DNA of 64,000 nucleotides from Chitinophaga polysaccharea (GCF_007829335.1 NZ_VIWO01000007.1:425329-489328), one strand, 5' to 3'. Positions 31,580 to 41,239 are shown, counted from the first letter of the stretch. Numbers and translations: made by a program. Notes: generated by a model not told the origin, from the letters alone.

Positions 31580-32758
31580 ATGAAATACAGTTATACAATT
31601 ATGCTTTTCACAAGTATACTGGCAACTGGTATCCGTTTATCAGCACAAAAAGCTACCCAAAGGCCGCCCAATGTAGGCGCCAGTTTCCTGTTGGTGAACC
31701 CGGATGCCAGAAGTGGCGGTGTGGGCGATGCCTGTACAGGGTTAACCCCAGACGCCAATTCGCTGTTTTCCAATGCCGCCAAAATCATGTTTGCAGGAGA
31801 TTGGGGAGTCAGCGCCTCCTATTCACCCTGGATGTGGGAGCTGAACAATAACCGGTCTAATATGGCCTATGTATCGGGTTATAAGACCTTCAATGGCACT
31901 GAAGGATTGGGCGTATCCATGAAATACTTCAACTATGGATCGGTGACCTTCCGGGATGATAACGGTACTGTACTGCAGGATTACAACCCAAAAGAATTTG
32001 CCATTGACGCCGCCTATGCACGGAAGCTGGGGCAACATATGTCGCTGGCACTGGGTATACGGTATATCAGGAGTCAGCTGGGCCAGGGCACCTACAACAG
32101 CATACAGCAGAAGCCCGCATCCGGTGTGGCTGGCGATATCAGCTATTATTACCAGAACAGTGTGGATAAACTGGACTTTGGCAACCGGTACTCCTTTGGC
32201 GTGAGTATTACCAATATCGGTACCAAGCTCCAGTACTCTGATGATAACAACCGTAAGAGCTTTCTGCCGATGAACCTGCGTATCGGTGGCGGCTATACGT
32301 TTGTGCATACCCAGGATCATGAATTTACTGTGTCGGTAGATATCAATAAGTTACTGGTGCCTACTCCCCCACTCTATGCGCTGGATTCCAACGGTATAGA
32401 AACCGGCCAGATTTTAAAAGGTAAAGATCCTAACCGGGGAGTGGTGGATGCCATGTTTTCCTCATTTGGTGACGCGCCTGGCGGATTTCATGAAGAACTA
32501 AGGGAATTCACCATTGGGTCAGGTATCGAATATGCTTACCGGCAGGCCTTTTTTGTACGTGCCGGATATTTCTACGAACATCCTAATAAAGGCTACCGAC
32601 AGCATTTCTCTTCAGGCCTGGGTTTGCGGGTTTCCAACCTGGAACTTGATATTGCTTACCTGATGCCTGTGGGAGAAAGCCTGGTACAAAAAAGAACCCT
32701 GAAGTTTTCGCTGGTATACAATATTGGCAGCTCCCGGCATGAGACCGCTGAGCAATAA
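31580..32758 (+). CDS. PorV/PorQ-family outer membrane barrel protein
   Basis: The 392-residue protein has a signal peptide, then ASFLLVNPDARSGGVGDACTG, which matches the start of the mature PorV family (DARxxGxGD), and many amphipathic strands ending in an aromatic/hydrophobic residue pattern (LKFSLVYNIG). PorV shuttles type IX substrates from the translocon to the attachment complex. Because it sits in an accessory locus beside T9SS cargo and surface proteins, it may be a dedicated paralogue. It starts 41 bases after the cargo gene. Confidence 0.8.
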   Translation: MKYSYTIMLFTSILATGIRLSAQKATQRPPNVGASFLLVNPDARSGGVGDACTGLTPDANSLFSNAAKIMFAGDWGVSASYSPWMWELNNNRSNMAYVSGYKTFNGTEGLGVSMKYFNYGSVTFRDDNGTVLQDYNPKEFAIDAAYARKLGQHMSLALGIRYIRSQLGQGTYNSIQQKPASGVAGDISYYYQNSVDKLDFGNRYSFGVSITNIGTKLQYSDDNNRKSFLPMNLRIGGGYTFVHTQDHEFTVSVDINKLLVPTPPLYALDSNGIETGQILKGKDPNRGVVDAMFSSFGDAPGGFHEELREFTIGSGIEYAYRQAFFVRAGYFYEHPNKGYRQHFSSGLGLRVSNLELDIAYLMPVGESLVQKRTLKFSLVYNIGSSRHETAEQ

Positions 32759-32801
32759 ACTGTAGTAATTCACTTTTTCAATATTTATAACACATCCATA
32801 T

Positions 32802-33233
32802 ATGAAATCACTTATCGTACTTTCTATTCTACTTACCGCGGGCTTACTACCATATGTGCATGCACAAGAGAAACCAGAGCACACCGGTGGCCATACCGGA
32901 AGATCTATTGATGTACTGTTTCCTACACTGCGAAAAGATATTAGCGATATGAATGCCAGATCTGGTACTTCTACGCCAGACCGTACGGTAATATCCACTC
33001 CCGCCAAAAAGCGGTTATTTACCAATTATCAACCTGTTGTGGCCCGGCCCAATGCTACTCCTACCGTTCTCAAAAAAGCGGCTGCATTGCCTTCGGAAGC
33101 CTCTTCAAAAGAATCGGCCGACCGGGTGAAACAAACCAATCCGGTTCAACCAGCTAAAGCAGCTATCCCCAGCCAGGGAGACGCCAGGGAGACCACGAAT
33201 CCCGTAAGAGTAACTCCTTTAAAAAAACACTAA
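32802..33233 (+). CDS. small exported low-complexity protein
   Basis: I recognise no domain. The 143 residues start with a signal peptide (MKSLIVLSILLTAGLLPYVH, cut after AQ) followed by a disordered, basic stretch rich in Pro, Ser, Thr and Lys, ending KKH. It lies 30 bases before the first collagen-like gene. A second small exported protein occupies the same place before the second collagen-like gene, so they form pairs. Confidence 0.7.
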   Translation: MKSLIVLSILLTAGLLPYVHAQEKPEHTGGHTGRSIDVLFPTLRKDISDMNARSGTSTPDRTVISTPAKKRLFTNYQPVVARPNATPTVLKKAAALPSEASSKESADRVKQTNPVQPAKAAIPSQGDARETTNPVRVTPLKKH

Positions 33234-33263
33234 ACGTACTGTCACTACTACAAAATCATTATT

Positions 33264-36200
33264 ATGAAAAAGATATGTTACCTGACTCTTGTACTGTTAA
33301 TAGCATCCTTTCAGCTTGTTTCGGCTCAGAGTGGACTTACAGGTACCAACTACCAGGCTGTAGCCCGCAATGTGAACGGCTCCGTACTTAGCAATCAATC
33401 ATTGACAGTACGTTTTTCTATCCTGGGCGGCTCCGCAGCCGGACCGGTACAATACCAGGAAACCCATACTACCACCACCAATAATGTAGGTTTGTTCACT
33501 TTACAAATCGGTAAAGGCACGCCACTCACAGGCACCTATAGTACTGTTCCCTGGGCTGATGCCAACCAATATTTAAAAGTGGAAGTATCTATGAACGGCG
33601 CCAATTTTAGCGAGTTAGGCACTTCTCAGTTAATGAGTGTACCCTATGCTCTTTTTGCGGCTAACAGCACGCCTGGTCCAGCAGGGCCACAAGGTGCCAA
33701 AGGTGATCCGGGTCCAATAGGCCCTACCGGACCAATTGGACCGATAGGACCGATAGGACCGGCAGGAGCCGCAGGACCACAAGGTGCTAAAGGAGATCCA
33801 GGCGTAGCCGGACCTGTGGGGCCTATAGGACCGGCTGGAGCCACAGGGCCACAAGGTGCTAAAGGAGATCCAGGCATAGCCGGACCTGTGGGACCTATAG
33901 GACCGGCTGGAGCCACAGGGCCACAAGGTGCTAAAGGAGATCCAGGCGTAGCCGGACCTGTGGGACCTATAGGACCGGCAGGCGCCACAGGGCCACAAGG
34001 TGCCAAAGGAGATCCAGGCATAGCCGGACCTGTGGGGCCAGTGGGACCTATAGGACCGGCAGGAGCTATTGGGCCGCAGGGTATCCAGGGAGATCCGGGT
34101 GTAGCCGGCCCCGTTGGACCAGCAGGACCAGTTGGACCTGTCGGGCCTGTCGGGCCACAAGGACCAGCTGGCGATATCAATGGCGTTGCGGCAGGAGGAG
34201 ATCTCAGTGGTACCTATCCAAATCCGACAGTAAAAGCATTACAGGGAAAACCTGTTAGCACTACCGCTCCGTTAGCAGGACAAATTCTAAGATATGACGG
34301 CGCCCAATGGGCAGCAAGTGCTGCCGGGGGCGGCTTTTCCTTACCATTCATAACCGTGGAAAATAATGCCTCTACGCTATTCAGCATTACCAATGATGGT
34401 GATGGTACCTCCATTGAAGGAGCAAATAATACCACCACTTCCAGCATCGCTGCCGTAAGGGGAATTATCAATTCTACTGCTCCCGGAGGTTTTTCCGCTG
34501 CAGTACGCGGCATTAACAATGGTACCGGTGGTTTAGGGATAGGTGTATGGGGGTCTCAAAATGGAAGTGGATGGGGTGTATATGGTGTTACGCCAAATGG
34601 CCTTGGCGTTTATGGAAATGCAAGCGCAAATGGCACTGGCGTATATGCCAACAGTAATACTGGTACTGGTTTAACCGCTACCAGCAATAACGGCATACCT
34701 GCCAGCGTATCTATTTTTAATAATGCTAACAACAACAATGTATTAAATGCCAGTACAGTTGGAAACGGTACAGTTATTAACGTTACGACTACTGGTAATG
34801 GTACGGGCGTTATAAGTTCTACAGGCGCCGGCTTTGGGGTGCAGGGGATTACCAGTGCTCAAACGTCGGCGGGCGTTGTTGGAGATAACAACGGAGGAGG
34901 AGAAGCTGTAGTAGGCCGTACCACTTCTGACATTGCTGGCGCAGTGGTGGGTCGCAACGATGGTGGCGGCTATGGTGTGAGAGGCTTTATCGCCACTAAT
35001 ACCAGCAATACCGGCATCGGCGTATATGGGCAGGTGGGTGTAAACAATAGTACCGGACGGGCTGGGCGTTTTGAAAATTTCAATGCCGACAATACCGGCG
35101 CTAACGTATTGGAAGTAGCCTCCAATGGTAGGGGTAATATCCCGGATAATACGTTGGGTAATGCTGCCTCTTTTAAATTGGATAATACCAACAGTGTAGG
35201 TGCTGCTGTACGAGCAGAGGTAAATACCATGTTTGGCAACTTTGGTGCAGCTGGTGTATTCGGCATTTCCTCTGGTACCGGAGGTTTTGCAGGGTTATTC
35301 CATTCATCTAATCCAGCAGGTAATGGTCCCGCATTAGTTGCCATTCAAGATGGGAATGGCAATGCTATCACTGCTAATGCCAGCAAAGACGGAAATGGTG
35401 TGGAAACAAATATAGATGGTGCAGGTAATGCGCTGTACGCCTGGGTTCCCTCCTTTGCCACAGGCAGGGCCGGCAGGTTCGAAATTTTCAATGAGAGCAA
35501 CAACAGCGATGTTATTACTGTCAAAACAGTAGGTAACGGCACTGCCGGCAACTTTAAGGTAGACAGGACTACCGGTACTTCTCCAGCTATTAAAGGAGAG
35601 GTAAATTCCATGTTTGCCAATTTCGGCACCGCCGGCGTATATGGCTTATCTTCTGGTACCGGGGGGTATGGTGGCTTATTCTACTCCTCCAACCCTGCTG
35701 GTAACGGCCCCGCGATACTGGCGTTATCTGAAGGAAATGGGGAGGGCGTTAAAGCCAATGCCGGTGGAAATGGTAACGGGGTAGAAACTAGCTGTGATGG
35801 AGCCGGCAATGCGATCTATGCCTGGACCCCGACCTTTGGAACCGGCAGAGCTGCCAGATTTGCCAATTTTAATACCAGCAACGGTCAGAACACCGTACAG
35901 ATAACCAATGCGGGAACCGGTAATGCCATGCTGATAAACCACACTGGCGCCAATGGAAATCTGGCCGTTTTCCAAAGCGCCGGAAGTAACGTTGCGCGTA
36001 TTAATAAGGCGGGCAGGGGTTTCTTCAACGGTGGTACTACCAACGCAGGAGCAGACGTCGCAGAATCCTTTGCAGTAGCGGGTTTACAGGAGTCCTATGA
36101 ACCCGGAGATGTACTTATCATTGCTACCCATGCAGACCGCATGGTAGAAAAATCATCTGAACCTTATTCCAGCCTGGTAGCAGGTGTATATGCTACCAAG

Positions 36201-36464
36201 CCGGGAGTGCTATTAACCGAAAAGGATATAAACGAGGATAATAACAGCGAAGTACCCATGGGAGTTATTGGTGTGATCCCTACCAAAGTATGTAACGAAA
36301 ATGGCAATATCCGTCGGGGCGATTTATTGGTCACCTCCAGTAAAGACGGGTATGCCATGAAAGCCGATGTGGATAAACTGAAACCTGGACAGGTGATTGG
36401 CAAAGCTTTACAGGAATTCAGTGGTGAAACAGGCAAGATCAAAGTACTGGTAAACATAAAATAA
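33264..36464 (+). CDS. giant collagen-like surface protein 1
   Basis: The 1066 residues comprise: a signal peptide (1-21); an N-terminal domain of about 110 residues beginning SGLTGTNYQAVARNVNG and ending LGTSQLMSVPYALFAANS; a Gly-X-Y collagen-like stalk at about 135-304; a linker with GGDLSGTYPNPTVKAL; a long Gly/Asn/Thr-rich beta-repeat region with segments such as NNGTGGLGIGVWGSQNGSG and SGTGGYGGLF; and a C-terminal domain of about 150 residues (GADVAESFAV, YEPGDVLIIAT, VEKSSEPYSSLVAGVYATK, MGVIGVIPTKVCNENG). The head resembles phage tail-fibre tips and peptidase G2-like folds. It is probably trimeric and displayed outside the cell. No classical T9SS sorting tail is seen. Confidence 0.85.
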   Translation: MKKICYLTLVLLIASFQLVSAQSGLTGTNYQAVARNVNGSVLSNQSLTVRFSILGGSAAGPVQYQETHTTTTNNVGLFTLQIGKGTPLTGTYSTVPWADANQYLKVEVSMNGANFSELGTSQLMSVPYALFAANSTPGPAGPQGAKGDPGPIGPTGPIGPIGPIGPAGAAGPQGAKGDPGVAGPVGPIGPAGATGPQGAKGDPGIAGPVGPIGPAGATGPQGAKGDPGVAGPVGPIGPAGATGPQGAKGDPGIAGPVGPVGPIGPAGAIGPQGIQGDPGVAGPVGPAGPVGPVGPVGPQGPAGDINGVAAGGDLSGTYPNPTVKALQGKPVSTTAPLAGQILRYDGAQWAASAAGGGFSLPFITVENNASTLFSITNDGDGTSIEGANNTTTSSIAAVRGIINSTAPGGFSAAVRGINNGTGGLGIGVWGSQNGSGWGVYGVTPNGLGVYGNASANGTGVYANSNTGTGLTATSNNGIPASVSIFNNANNNNVLNASTVGNGTVINVTTTGNGTGVISSTGAGFGVQGITSAQTSAGVVGDNNGGGEAVVGRTTSDIAGAVVGRNDGGGYGVRGFIATNTSNTGIGVYGQVGVNNSTGRAGRFENFNADNTGANVLEVASNGRGNIPDNTLGNAASFKLDNTNSVGAAVRAEVNTMFGNFGAAGVFGISSGTGGFAGLFHSSNPAGNGPALVAIQDGNGNAITANASKDGNGVETNIDGAGNALYAWVPSFATGRAGRFEIFNESNNSDVITVKTVGNGTAGNFKVDRTTGTSPAIKGEVNSMFANFGTAGVYGLSSGTGGYGGLFYSSNPAGNGPAILALSEGNGEGVKANAGGNGNGVETSCDGAGNAIYAWTPTFGTGRAARFANFNTSNGQNTVQITNAGTGNAMLINHTGANGNLAVFQSAGSNVARINKAGRGFFNGGTTNAGADVAESFAVAGLQESYEPGDVLIIATHADRMVEKSSEPYSSLVAGVYATKPGVLLTEKDINEDNNSEVPMGVIGVIPTKVCNENGNIRRGDLLVTSSKDGYAMKADVDKLKPGQVIGKALQEFSGETGKIKVLVNIK
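33661..34176 (+). repeat. collagen-like Gly-X-Y tandem repeat
   Basis: A 72-bp unit coding for GPQGAKGDPGVAGPVGPIGP plus four more residues is present in four to five near-identical copies, with shorter 9-bp GPI/GPV units at both ends. The high DNA identity points to recent expansion and possible copy-number variation. Confidence 0.85.
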
Positions 36465-36654
36465 ATTGAATTTTCTTCTGTACTGGCAGGCATCCTGAAA
36501 GAGGGGTCTGCCTTTTCTATTTATATACAGCGTTGTGTTATAAACAGGCATTAAGATCGGTAACCGGGGCATAGTTAGTTGTTGGAATCGTTCATATCAT
36601 CATATCAGAAAAGCTATTATTTACGCTTCTTTCTATTAAATAAAACAGCACCCA

Positions 36655-37092
36655 ATGAAACTATTCTACACAGTGCTTTGTCTGTTTATGGCAGCCATAG
36701 CACAGGCACAAACCGGAAAAGTTCCTATCAAACAAGGTAGTTCTACCGGGCAACAGAACCGGGCATCCCTGGATCATAACAAAGTACCTGTTAAAGGGGG
36801 TGGCGCCGATGCATCACCTACGGGCCATCACTTATCGGCGACATCCTTGTCAGATAACAAAGTTCCTGTAAAAGAAGGCGGTAGCGTGGGAACCGGCTCT
36901 ACTCACATCAACCGTCCGGCCGGGCGGATATCCGAAAGTACCAAAGGTCCTTCCGGACAGGACCTTCCCGCTAAATCCGACATAAAAGTGATTGTACCAT
37001 CAGTACCATTCACCACGCAGCAAGGTACTCCTCCCAACACGATTGTACAGCCCCCCAAAACCTCTGCTATCAAAAAAGAGGCGAAAAACTAA
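36655..37092 (+). CDS. small exported protein with KVPVK repeats
   Basis: The 145 residues have a signal peptide (MKLFYTVLCLFMAAIAQAQ) and three copies of a short motif (KVPIKQG, NKVPVKGG, NKVPVKEGG) in a disordered Ser/Gly/Lys-rich chain ending KKEAKN. I recognise no family. It lies 12 bases before the second collagen-like gene, in the same place as the 143-residue protein before the first one. The pair may be co-exported. Confidence 0.7.
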   Translation: MKLFYTVLCLFMAAIAQAQTGKVPIKQGSSTGQQNRASLDHNKVPVKGGGADASPTGHHLSATSLSDNKVPVKEGGSVGTGSTHINRPAGRISESTKGPSGQDLPAKSDIKVIVPSVPFTTQQGTPPNTIVQPPKTSAIKKEAKN

Positions 37093-37104
37093 AACAGACC
37101 CCTT

Positions 37105-40100
37105 ATGAAACGAATTATATTTTTAACCATCATCGCCTTGTTTTCTACGTTGTTGCAACTACGTGCCCAGAGCGGATTACAAGGTATCAACTACCAGGCA
37201 GTAGCCAGGAATATGAATGGGACTACTATTTCCGCTCAGGCATTAAAAATCAGGTTTACCATTTTGGGAGGATCTGCCTCCGGAAATGTGCAATACCAGG
37301 AAACGCAGGATGTGACTACCAACCAGGTAGGGCTTTTTACTGCACAAATTGGTAAAGGTGATGTGGTATCCGGCACCTTTGCCGGTGTTCCCTGGGCCCA
37401 GGCCAATCAGTACTTACGGGTAGAGATATCTTCCGGTGGAAGTAATTTTACAGAACTGGGAACCTCACAATTAATGAGTGTACCCTTTGCTATTTATGCG
37501 GCAAACAGTGCATCGGGGCCGGCTGGGCCGCAAGGACCTAAAGGAGACCCTGGTGTAGTGGGCGCACAAGGTCCAAAGGGAGATCCTGGCGTAGCCGGCC
37601 CCACAGGGGCAACGGGGCCAGCAGGACCCATTGGACCGGCTGGACCGATTGGACCGATTGGACCCTTGGGGCCTGTGGGCGCAAACGGCGCTATTGGACC
37701 ACAGGGACTTAAAGGGGATCCCGGCAATGTAGGGCCACAGGGCGCCACTGGACCTATAGGTCCCATAGGACCGGCCGGACCTATGGGGTTACAAGGTCCT
37801 GCGGGGCCGGTAGGTGCAACCGGGGCAATGGGGCCTGCGGGACCGATTGGCCTCACAGGAGCTACCGGACCAGCGGGGCCGATAGGGCTAACAGGCCCTC
37901 AGGGATTACAGGGACCGGTCGGGCCAGTGGGCGCTACAGGAGCTACCGGAGCTGTTGGACCAGCAGGGCCTATTGGACCGACAGGCGCTACCGGACCAGT
38001 TGGACCAATAGGCCCTGCAGGACCACAGGGGCCTCCGGGAACTATCACTGCTTCACCAGCAGGCGGCGATCTAACGGGTAATTACCCCAATCCTCTTATT
38101 GGTAATGGCAAGGTAACTGCGGCGAAAATTGCCGCTGGCGTCATTCCAACTACGTTACCGCCCAATGGTCCGGCAGGCGGCGACTTACAAGGTACTTATC
38201 CCAATCCCGGAGTAGCCAGATTACAGGGAATAGCTGTTAATACCGTGTCTCCTTTAAGCGGACAAATATTGCAATATGACGGAACCAGATGGACGCCAGC
38301 AACAGCCGGAGCACCGTTTGCACTTCCTTATGCCAATACAGTGAATTTGCCAGGTACAGTGTTTTCCATTACCAATCAGGGCGATGGTACTATACTGGAA
38401 GGCGTTAGTAATAGTACCAGTGCCAGTATTGCTGCATTAAGAGGAGTTGTATCCTCTGCTTCTCCAGGTGGTTTTTCCACTGCCGTGAGAGGTATTAATA
38501 ATGGCACCGGGGGTCTTGGAATAGGTGTATGGGGCTCACAGAACGGTAGTGGGTGGGGCGTATATGGAAGTACCTCTGGTGGAATTGGTGTATATGGCAA
38601 TGCCTCCACAACAGGTACCGGCATATTTGCCAACAGCAACACTGGCACCGGGCTAACTGCTATGAGTACCAGCGGTATGGCCGGTAGTTTTTCTATTATC
38701 AATAATGCTAATAGCTCCCATGTATTAGATGCCAGTACCAATGGGAATGGTAATGTGATTAATGCCAGTACTTCCGGAAGCGGTGTGGCCGTAAACGGCA
38801 GCACAACAGGTACCAACAATGCTGTGGCCGGAAATAGCACAGGAGGCAGCGGCGTATACGGCGTTACTGCTACCATAAGTGGCGCTGGTGTATTGGGAGA
38901 CAACACTGCCGGAGGCGAGGCAGTAACAGGTCGTACTAAAAGTGTTGGAACAGCTACGGGCGCTGTAGTGGGAAGAAATGACGGGATCGGTTATGGCGTT
39001 TATGGATTTGCCGCTACTGATGCCAGTGGTAGTGCCATTGGTGTTTTAGGGCGGGCTGGCATTAGCGGCGGTACTGGCCGGGCAGGGTTCTTTGAAAATC
39101 TAAACACCGCAGATACCCACAATGTGCTGGAGGCGGTGAGTACAGGCCAGGGTGTTATAGCAGACCATTCCCAGGGAAATGCGGCGAACTTCTTTGCCAA
39201 TAATACCAATGGTGTTGGCGCTGGTGTACGTGGAGAAGTGAACAGTATTTTTGGGAATAATGGTACAGCGGGTGTTTATGGCGTAGCTTCCGGTACGGGT
39301 GGTTATGGCGGTTATTTTGAACATTCCAGCACCACCGGTTTTGGGAATGCGCTGGCTGTTATCAACCAGGGACAAGGAAATGGCATGACAGTTACCCAGA
39401 ACGGCCCTAGTGGCAGCGCTGTATTTGTTCAAAATACAAACAATACCAACAGTGCCAATAACACCATCCAGGTAACCTCAACAGGCCCGGGAAATATTCC
39501 CGATAATAGTTTAGGTAACGTTGCCAACTTCTTCGCAAACAACACCACTGCTGTTGCTGCCGCAGTGCGGGGAGAGGTAAACAGTATATTTGGTAATGCC
39601 GGTACTGCAGGCATATACGGCATAGCTTCCGGAACCGGGGGATATGGCGGATATTTTGAGCATAGCAACACCACTGGATTTGGACATGCATTATACGTTA
39701 CAAGCCAGGGGCAGGGTACTGCTACAGTGCTGGACCATAGTGGCCCCAGCGGTAATGCTGTACAGATTCAAACTTCTAACAATACCAACACCGATAACAC
39801 CTTACAGGTAACCAGTATCGGGCCTGGAGTAATAGCTGATCACTCGTTGGGCAATGCCGGCAATTTTTTCATGAACAACACCACTGGTGTTGGAGCCGGA
39901 GTACGTGGAGAGGTAAACAGTATATTTGGTAACAATGGTACAGCTGGCGTATATGGCGTTGCTTCCGGTACAGGTGGATATGGTGGTTATTTTGAACACA
40001 GCAATTCGACCGGCTTCGGCATTGCGCTCCAGGTGCTTACCAATGGGCAGGGATCTGCCTTTGTAGTGAATCATAACGGAGCAAGTGGTGACCTGGCAAT

Positions 40101-40596
40101 ATATCAAACAGCAGGCTTTAACAAAGCGCGTATTGATCGTACCGGCAAGGGCTTTTTCAATGGCGGTTCCCAGGTGGGTGGAGCTGACGTAGCTGAAGCT
40201 TTTGATGTAACCGGAGAAAGAGCAGCTTATGAGCCTGGGGATGTAATGGTGATTGCGACCAGTGCTGACCGTACCGTAGAGAAATCAACGGAGGCTTATT
40301 CCTCACTCGTAATAGGTGTATATGCTACGAAACCTGGCGTACTGATGACCGAAGCTGCGGTAGATACTACTGAAACGGCTAAGATTCCGCTGGGGGTAGT
40401 AGGTGTGATTCCCACGAAGGTATGTAATGAAAATGGACCGATTCACCGCGGTGATATGCTTGTCACCTCACACAAACAAGGCTACGCAATGAAAGCAGAT
40501 ATGCATAAGGTGAAAACGGGCCAGGTAATCGGGAAAGCGTTGCAGGAATTTGATGGGGAGGAAGGTAAGATCAAAGTATATGTAAATGTAAAATAG
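37105..40596 (+). CDS. giant collagen-like surface protein 2
   Basis: The 1163 residues have the same architecture as collagen-like protein 1: signal peptide, SGLQGINYQAVARNMNG domain, Gly-X-Y stalk at about 136-313, GGDLTGNYPNP linker, beta-repeat region and the same C-terminal domain (GADVAEAFDV, YEPGDVMVIAT, GVVGVIPTKVCNENG ... GQVIGKALQEF). The stalk is less regular at DNA level than in protein 1. Three tandem repeats of about 112 residues each (VRGEVNSIFGNNGTAGVYG ... GGYFEHS) replace the two divergent ones of protein 1. The pair comes from duplication of a small-protein/large-protein unit. Confidence 0.85.
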   Translation: MKRIIFLTIIALFSTLLQLRAQSGLQGINYQAVARNMNGTTISAQALKIRFTILGGSASGNVQYQETQDVTTNQVGLFTAQIGKGDVVSGTFAGVPWAQANQYLRVEISSGGSNFTELGTSQLMSVPFAIYAANSASGPAGPQGPKGDPGVVGAQGPKGDPGVAGPTGATGPAGPIGPAGPIGPIGPLGPVGANGAIGPQGLKGDPGNVGPQGATGPIGPIGPAGPMGLQGPAGPVGATGAMGPAGPIGLTGATGPAGPIGLTGPQGLQGPVGPVGATGATGAVGPAGPIGPTGATGPVGPIGPAGPQGPPGTITASPAGGDLTGNYPNPLIGNGKVTAAKIAAGVIPTTLPPNGPAGGDLQGTYPNPGVARLQGIAVNTVSPLSGQILQYDGTRWTPATAGAPFALPYANTVNLPGTVFSITNQGDGTILEGVSNSTSASIAALRGVVSSASPGGFSTAVRGINNGTGGLGIGVWGSQNGSGWGVYGSTSGGIGVYGNASTTGTGIFANSNTGTGLTAMSTSGMAGSFSIINNANSSHVLDASTNGNGNVINASTSGSGVAVNGSTTGTNNAVAGNSTGGSGVYGVTATISGAGVLGDNTAGGEAVTGRTKSVGTATGAVVGRNDGIGYGVYGFAATDASGSAIGVLGRAGISGGTGRAGFFENLNTADTHNVLEAVSTGQGVIADHSQGNAANFFANNTNGVGAGVRGEVNSIFGNNGTAGVYGVASGTGGYGGYFEHSSTTGFGNALAVINQGQGNGMTVTQNGPSGSAVFVQNTNNTNSANNTIQVTSTGPGNIPDNSLGNVANFFANNTTAVAAAVRGEVNSIFGNAGTAGIYGIASGTGGYGGYFEHSNTTGFGHALYVTSQGQGTATVLDHSGPSGNAVQIQTSNNTNTDNTLQVTSIGPGVIADHSLGNAGNFFMNNTTGVGAGVRGEVNSIFGNNGTAGVYGVASGTGGYGGYFEHSNSTGFGIALQVLTNGQGSAFVVNHNGASGDLAIYQTAGFNKARIDRTGKGFFNGGSQVGGADVAEAFDVTGERAAYEPGDVMVIATSADRTVEKSTEAYSSLVIGVYATKPGVLMTEAAVDTTETAKIPLGVVGVIPTKVCNENGPIHRGDMLVTSHKQGYAMKADMHKVKTGQVIGKALQEFDGEEGKIKVYVNVK
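37510..38043 (+). repeat. collagen-like Gly-X-Y repeat
   Basis: About 178 codons follow a strict Gly-every-third pattern (GPAGPIGPAGPIGPIGP, GATGPAGPIGLTG). Units are short and degenerate compared with the 72-bp units of the first collagen-like gene. Confidence 0.8.
39151..40075 (+). repeat. three tandem repeats of about 338 bp
   Basis: The segment GGAGAGGTAAACAGTAT and its surroundings recur at about 39232, 39571 and 39907, a period of 336-339 bp (112-113 codons). Copies 1 and 3 are the closest to each other. Confidence 0.75.
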
Positions 40597-40620
40597 CGCC
40601 CGCAAAAAGCATAATCGTGA

Positions 40621-40650
40621 CAGGCATCGGAAATTCGATGCCTGTTTTTT
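40621..40650 (+). terminator. terminator of the collagen-like operon
   Basis: CAGGCATCG (40621-40629) pairs with CGATGCCTG (40636-40644), followed by six T. It lies 25 bases past the stop codon. Confidence 0.85.
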
Positions 40651-40675
40651 ATTACTATTTTGGAGGGTACCAAAC

Positions 40676-40711
40676 ATAAAAAGGCAAACAGTTCCGGAGG
40701 AACTGTTTGCC
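40676..40711 (-). terminator. terminator of rpsL-rpsG
   Basis: A perfect 13-bp stem (GGCAAACAGTTCC and its complement, 40683-40711) is followed on the minus strand by five T. It lies 31 bases past the rpsG stop codon and confirms that fusA is not on this transcript. Confidence 0.88.
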
Positions 40712-40742
40712 AAATATATTGAGTTGCCTTTGCAGGCTATAA

Positions 40743-41210
40743 CTAGATTCTGAAGTGAGAGAAAGCTTTATTCGCTTCGGCCATACGGTGAGTATCTTCT
40801 TTCTTCTTGAATGCTGCGCCTTCACCTTTGCTTGCTGCTACGATTTCGTTAGCCAGCTTGTCAGCCATGCTCTTACCGTTTCTTTCGCCGGCGTAGCGTA
40901 CTAACCATTTGATGCTCAGGGATATTTTTCTATCAGGGCGAACTTCAGCAGGAATCTGGAAAGTAGCACCACCGATACGACGGCTTCTAACTTCAACACC
41001 AGGAGTAACGTTTGCCAATGCTTTTCTCCAAACCTCGTAACCGTTTTCGCCGGTCATTTGGCTTACCTTATCCACAGCATCGTAGAAAATTTTATAGGCA
41101 ATGCTCTTTTTTCCTTGTTCCATTACGTTATTAACAAAGCGGGTTACCAGCTTGTCATTGAACCTTGGATCCGGAGCCAGAGGCAATTTTTTTGCAGCTT
41201 GCTTTCTCAT
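40743..41210 (-). CDS. rpsG: 30S ribosomal protein S7
   Basis: The 155 residues start MRKQAAKKLPLAPDPRFNDK and contain the S7 signature and GGATFQIPAEVRPDRKISLSIKWLV. S7 nucleates the 30S head. It follows rpsL by 29 bases, then a terminator, so only two genes of the str operon remain together here. Confidence 0.98.
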   Translation of the reverse strand: MRKQAAKKLPLAPDPRFNDKLVTRFVNNVMEQGKKSIAYKIFYDAVDKVSQMTGENGYEVWRKALANVTPGVEVRSRRIGGATFQIPAEVRPDRKISLSIKWLVRYAGERNGKSMADKLANEIVAASKGEGAAFKKKEDTHRMAEANKAFSHFRI

Positions 41211-41239
41211 TTATTGAAAATTACGACTATTTATAATTG

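Noticed and set aside
33630..34180. Long Gly/Pro-rich frames on the minus strand opposite the collagen repeats
   Set aside because: Complement of GGA-CCN repeats stays open in several phases; no start signal, promoter or family. The same applies to 37494-37856 and to the minus-strand frames at 38376-38906 and 39407-39691.
33661..38043. CRISPR array
   Set aside because: The regular repeats in this region are in-frame Gly-X-Y codons without unique spacers. No CRISPR array or cas gene was seen anywhere in the window.
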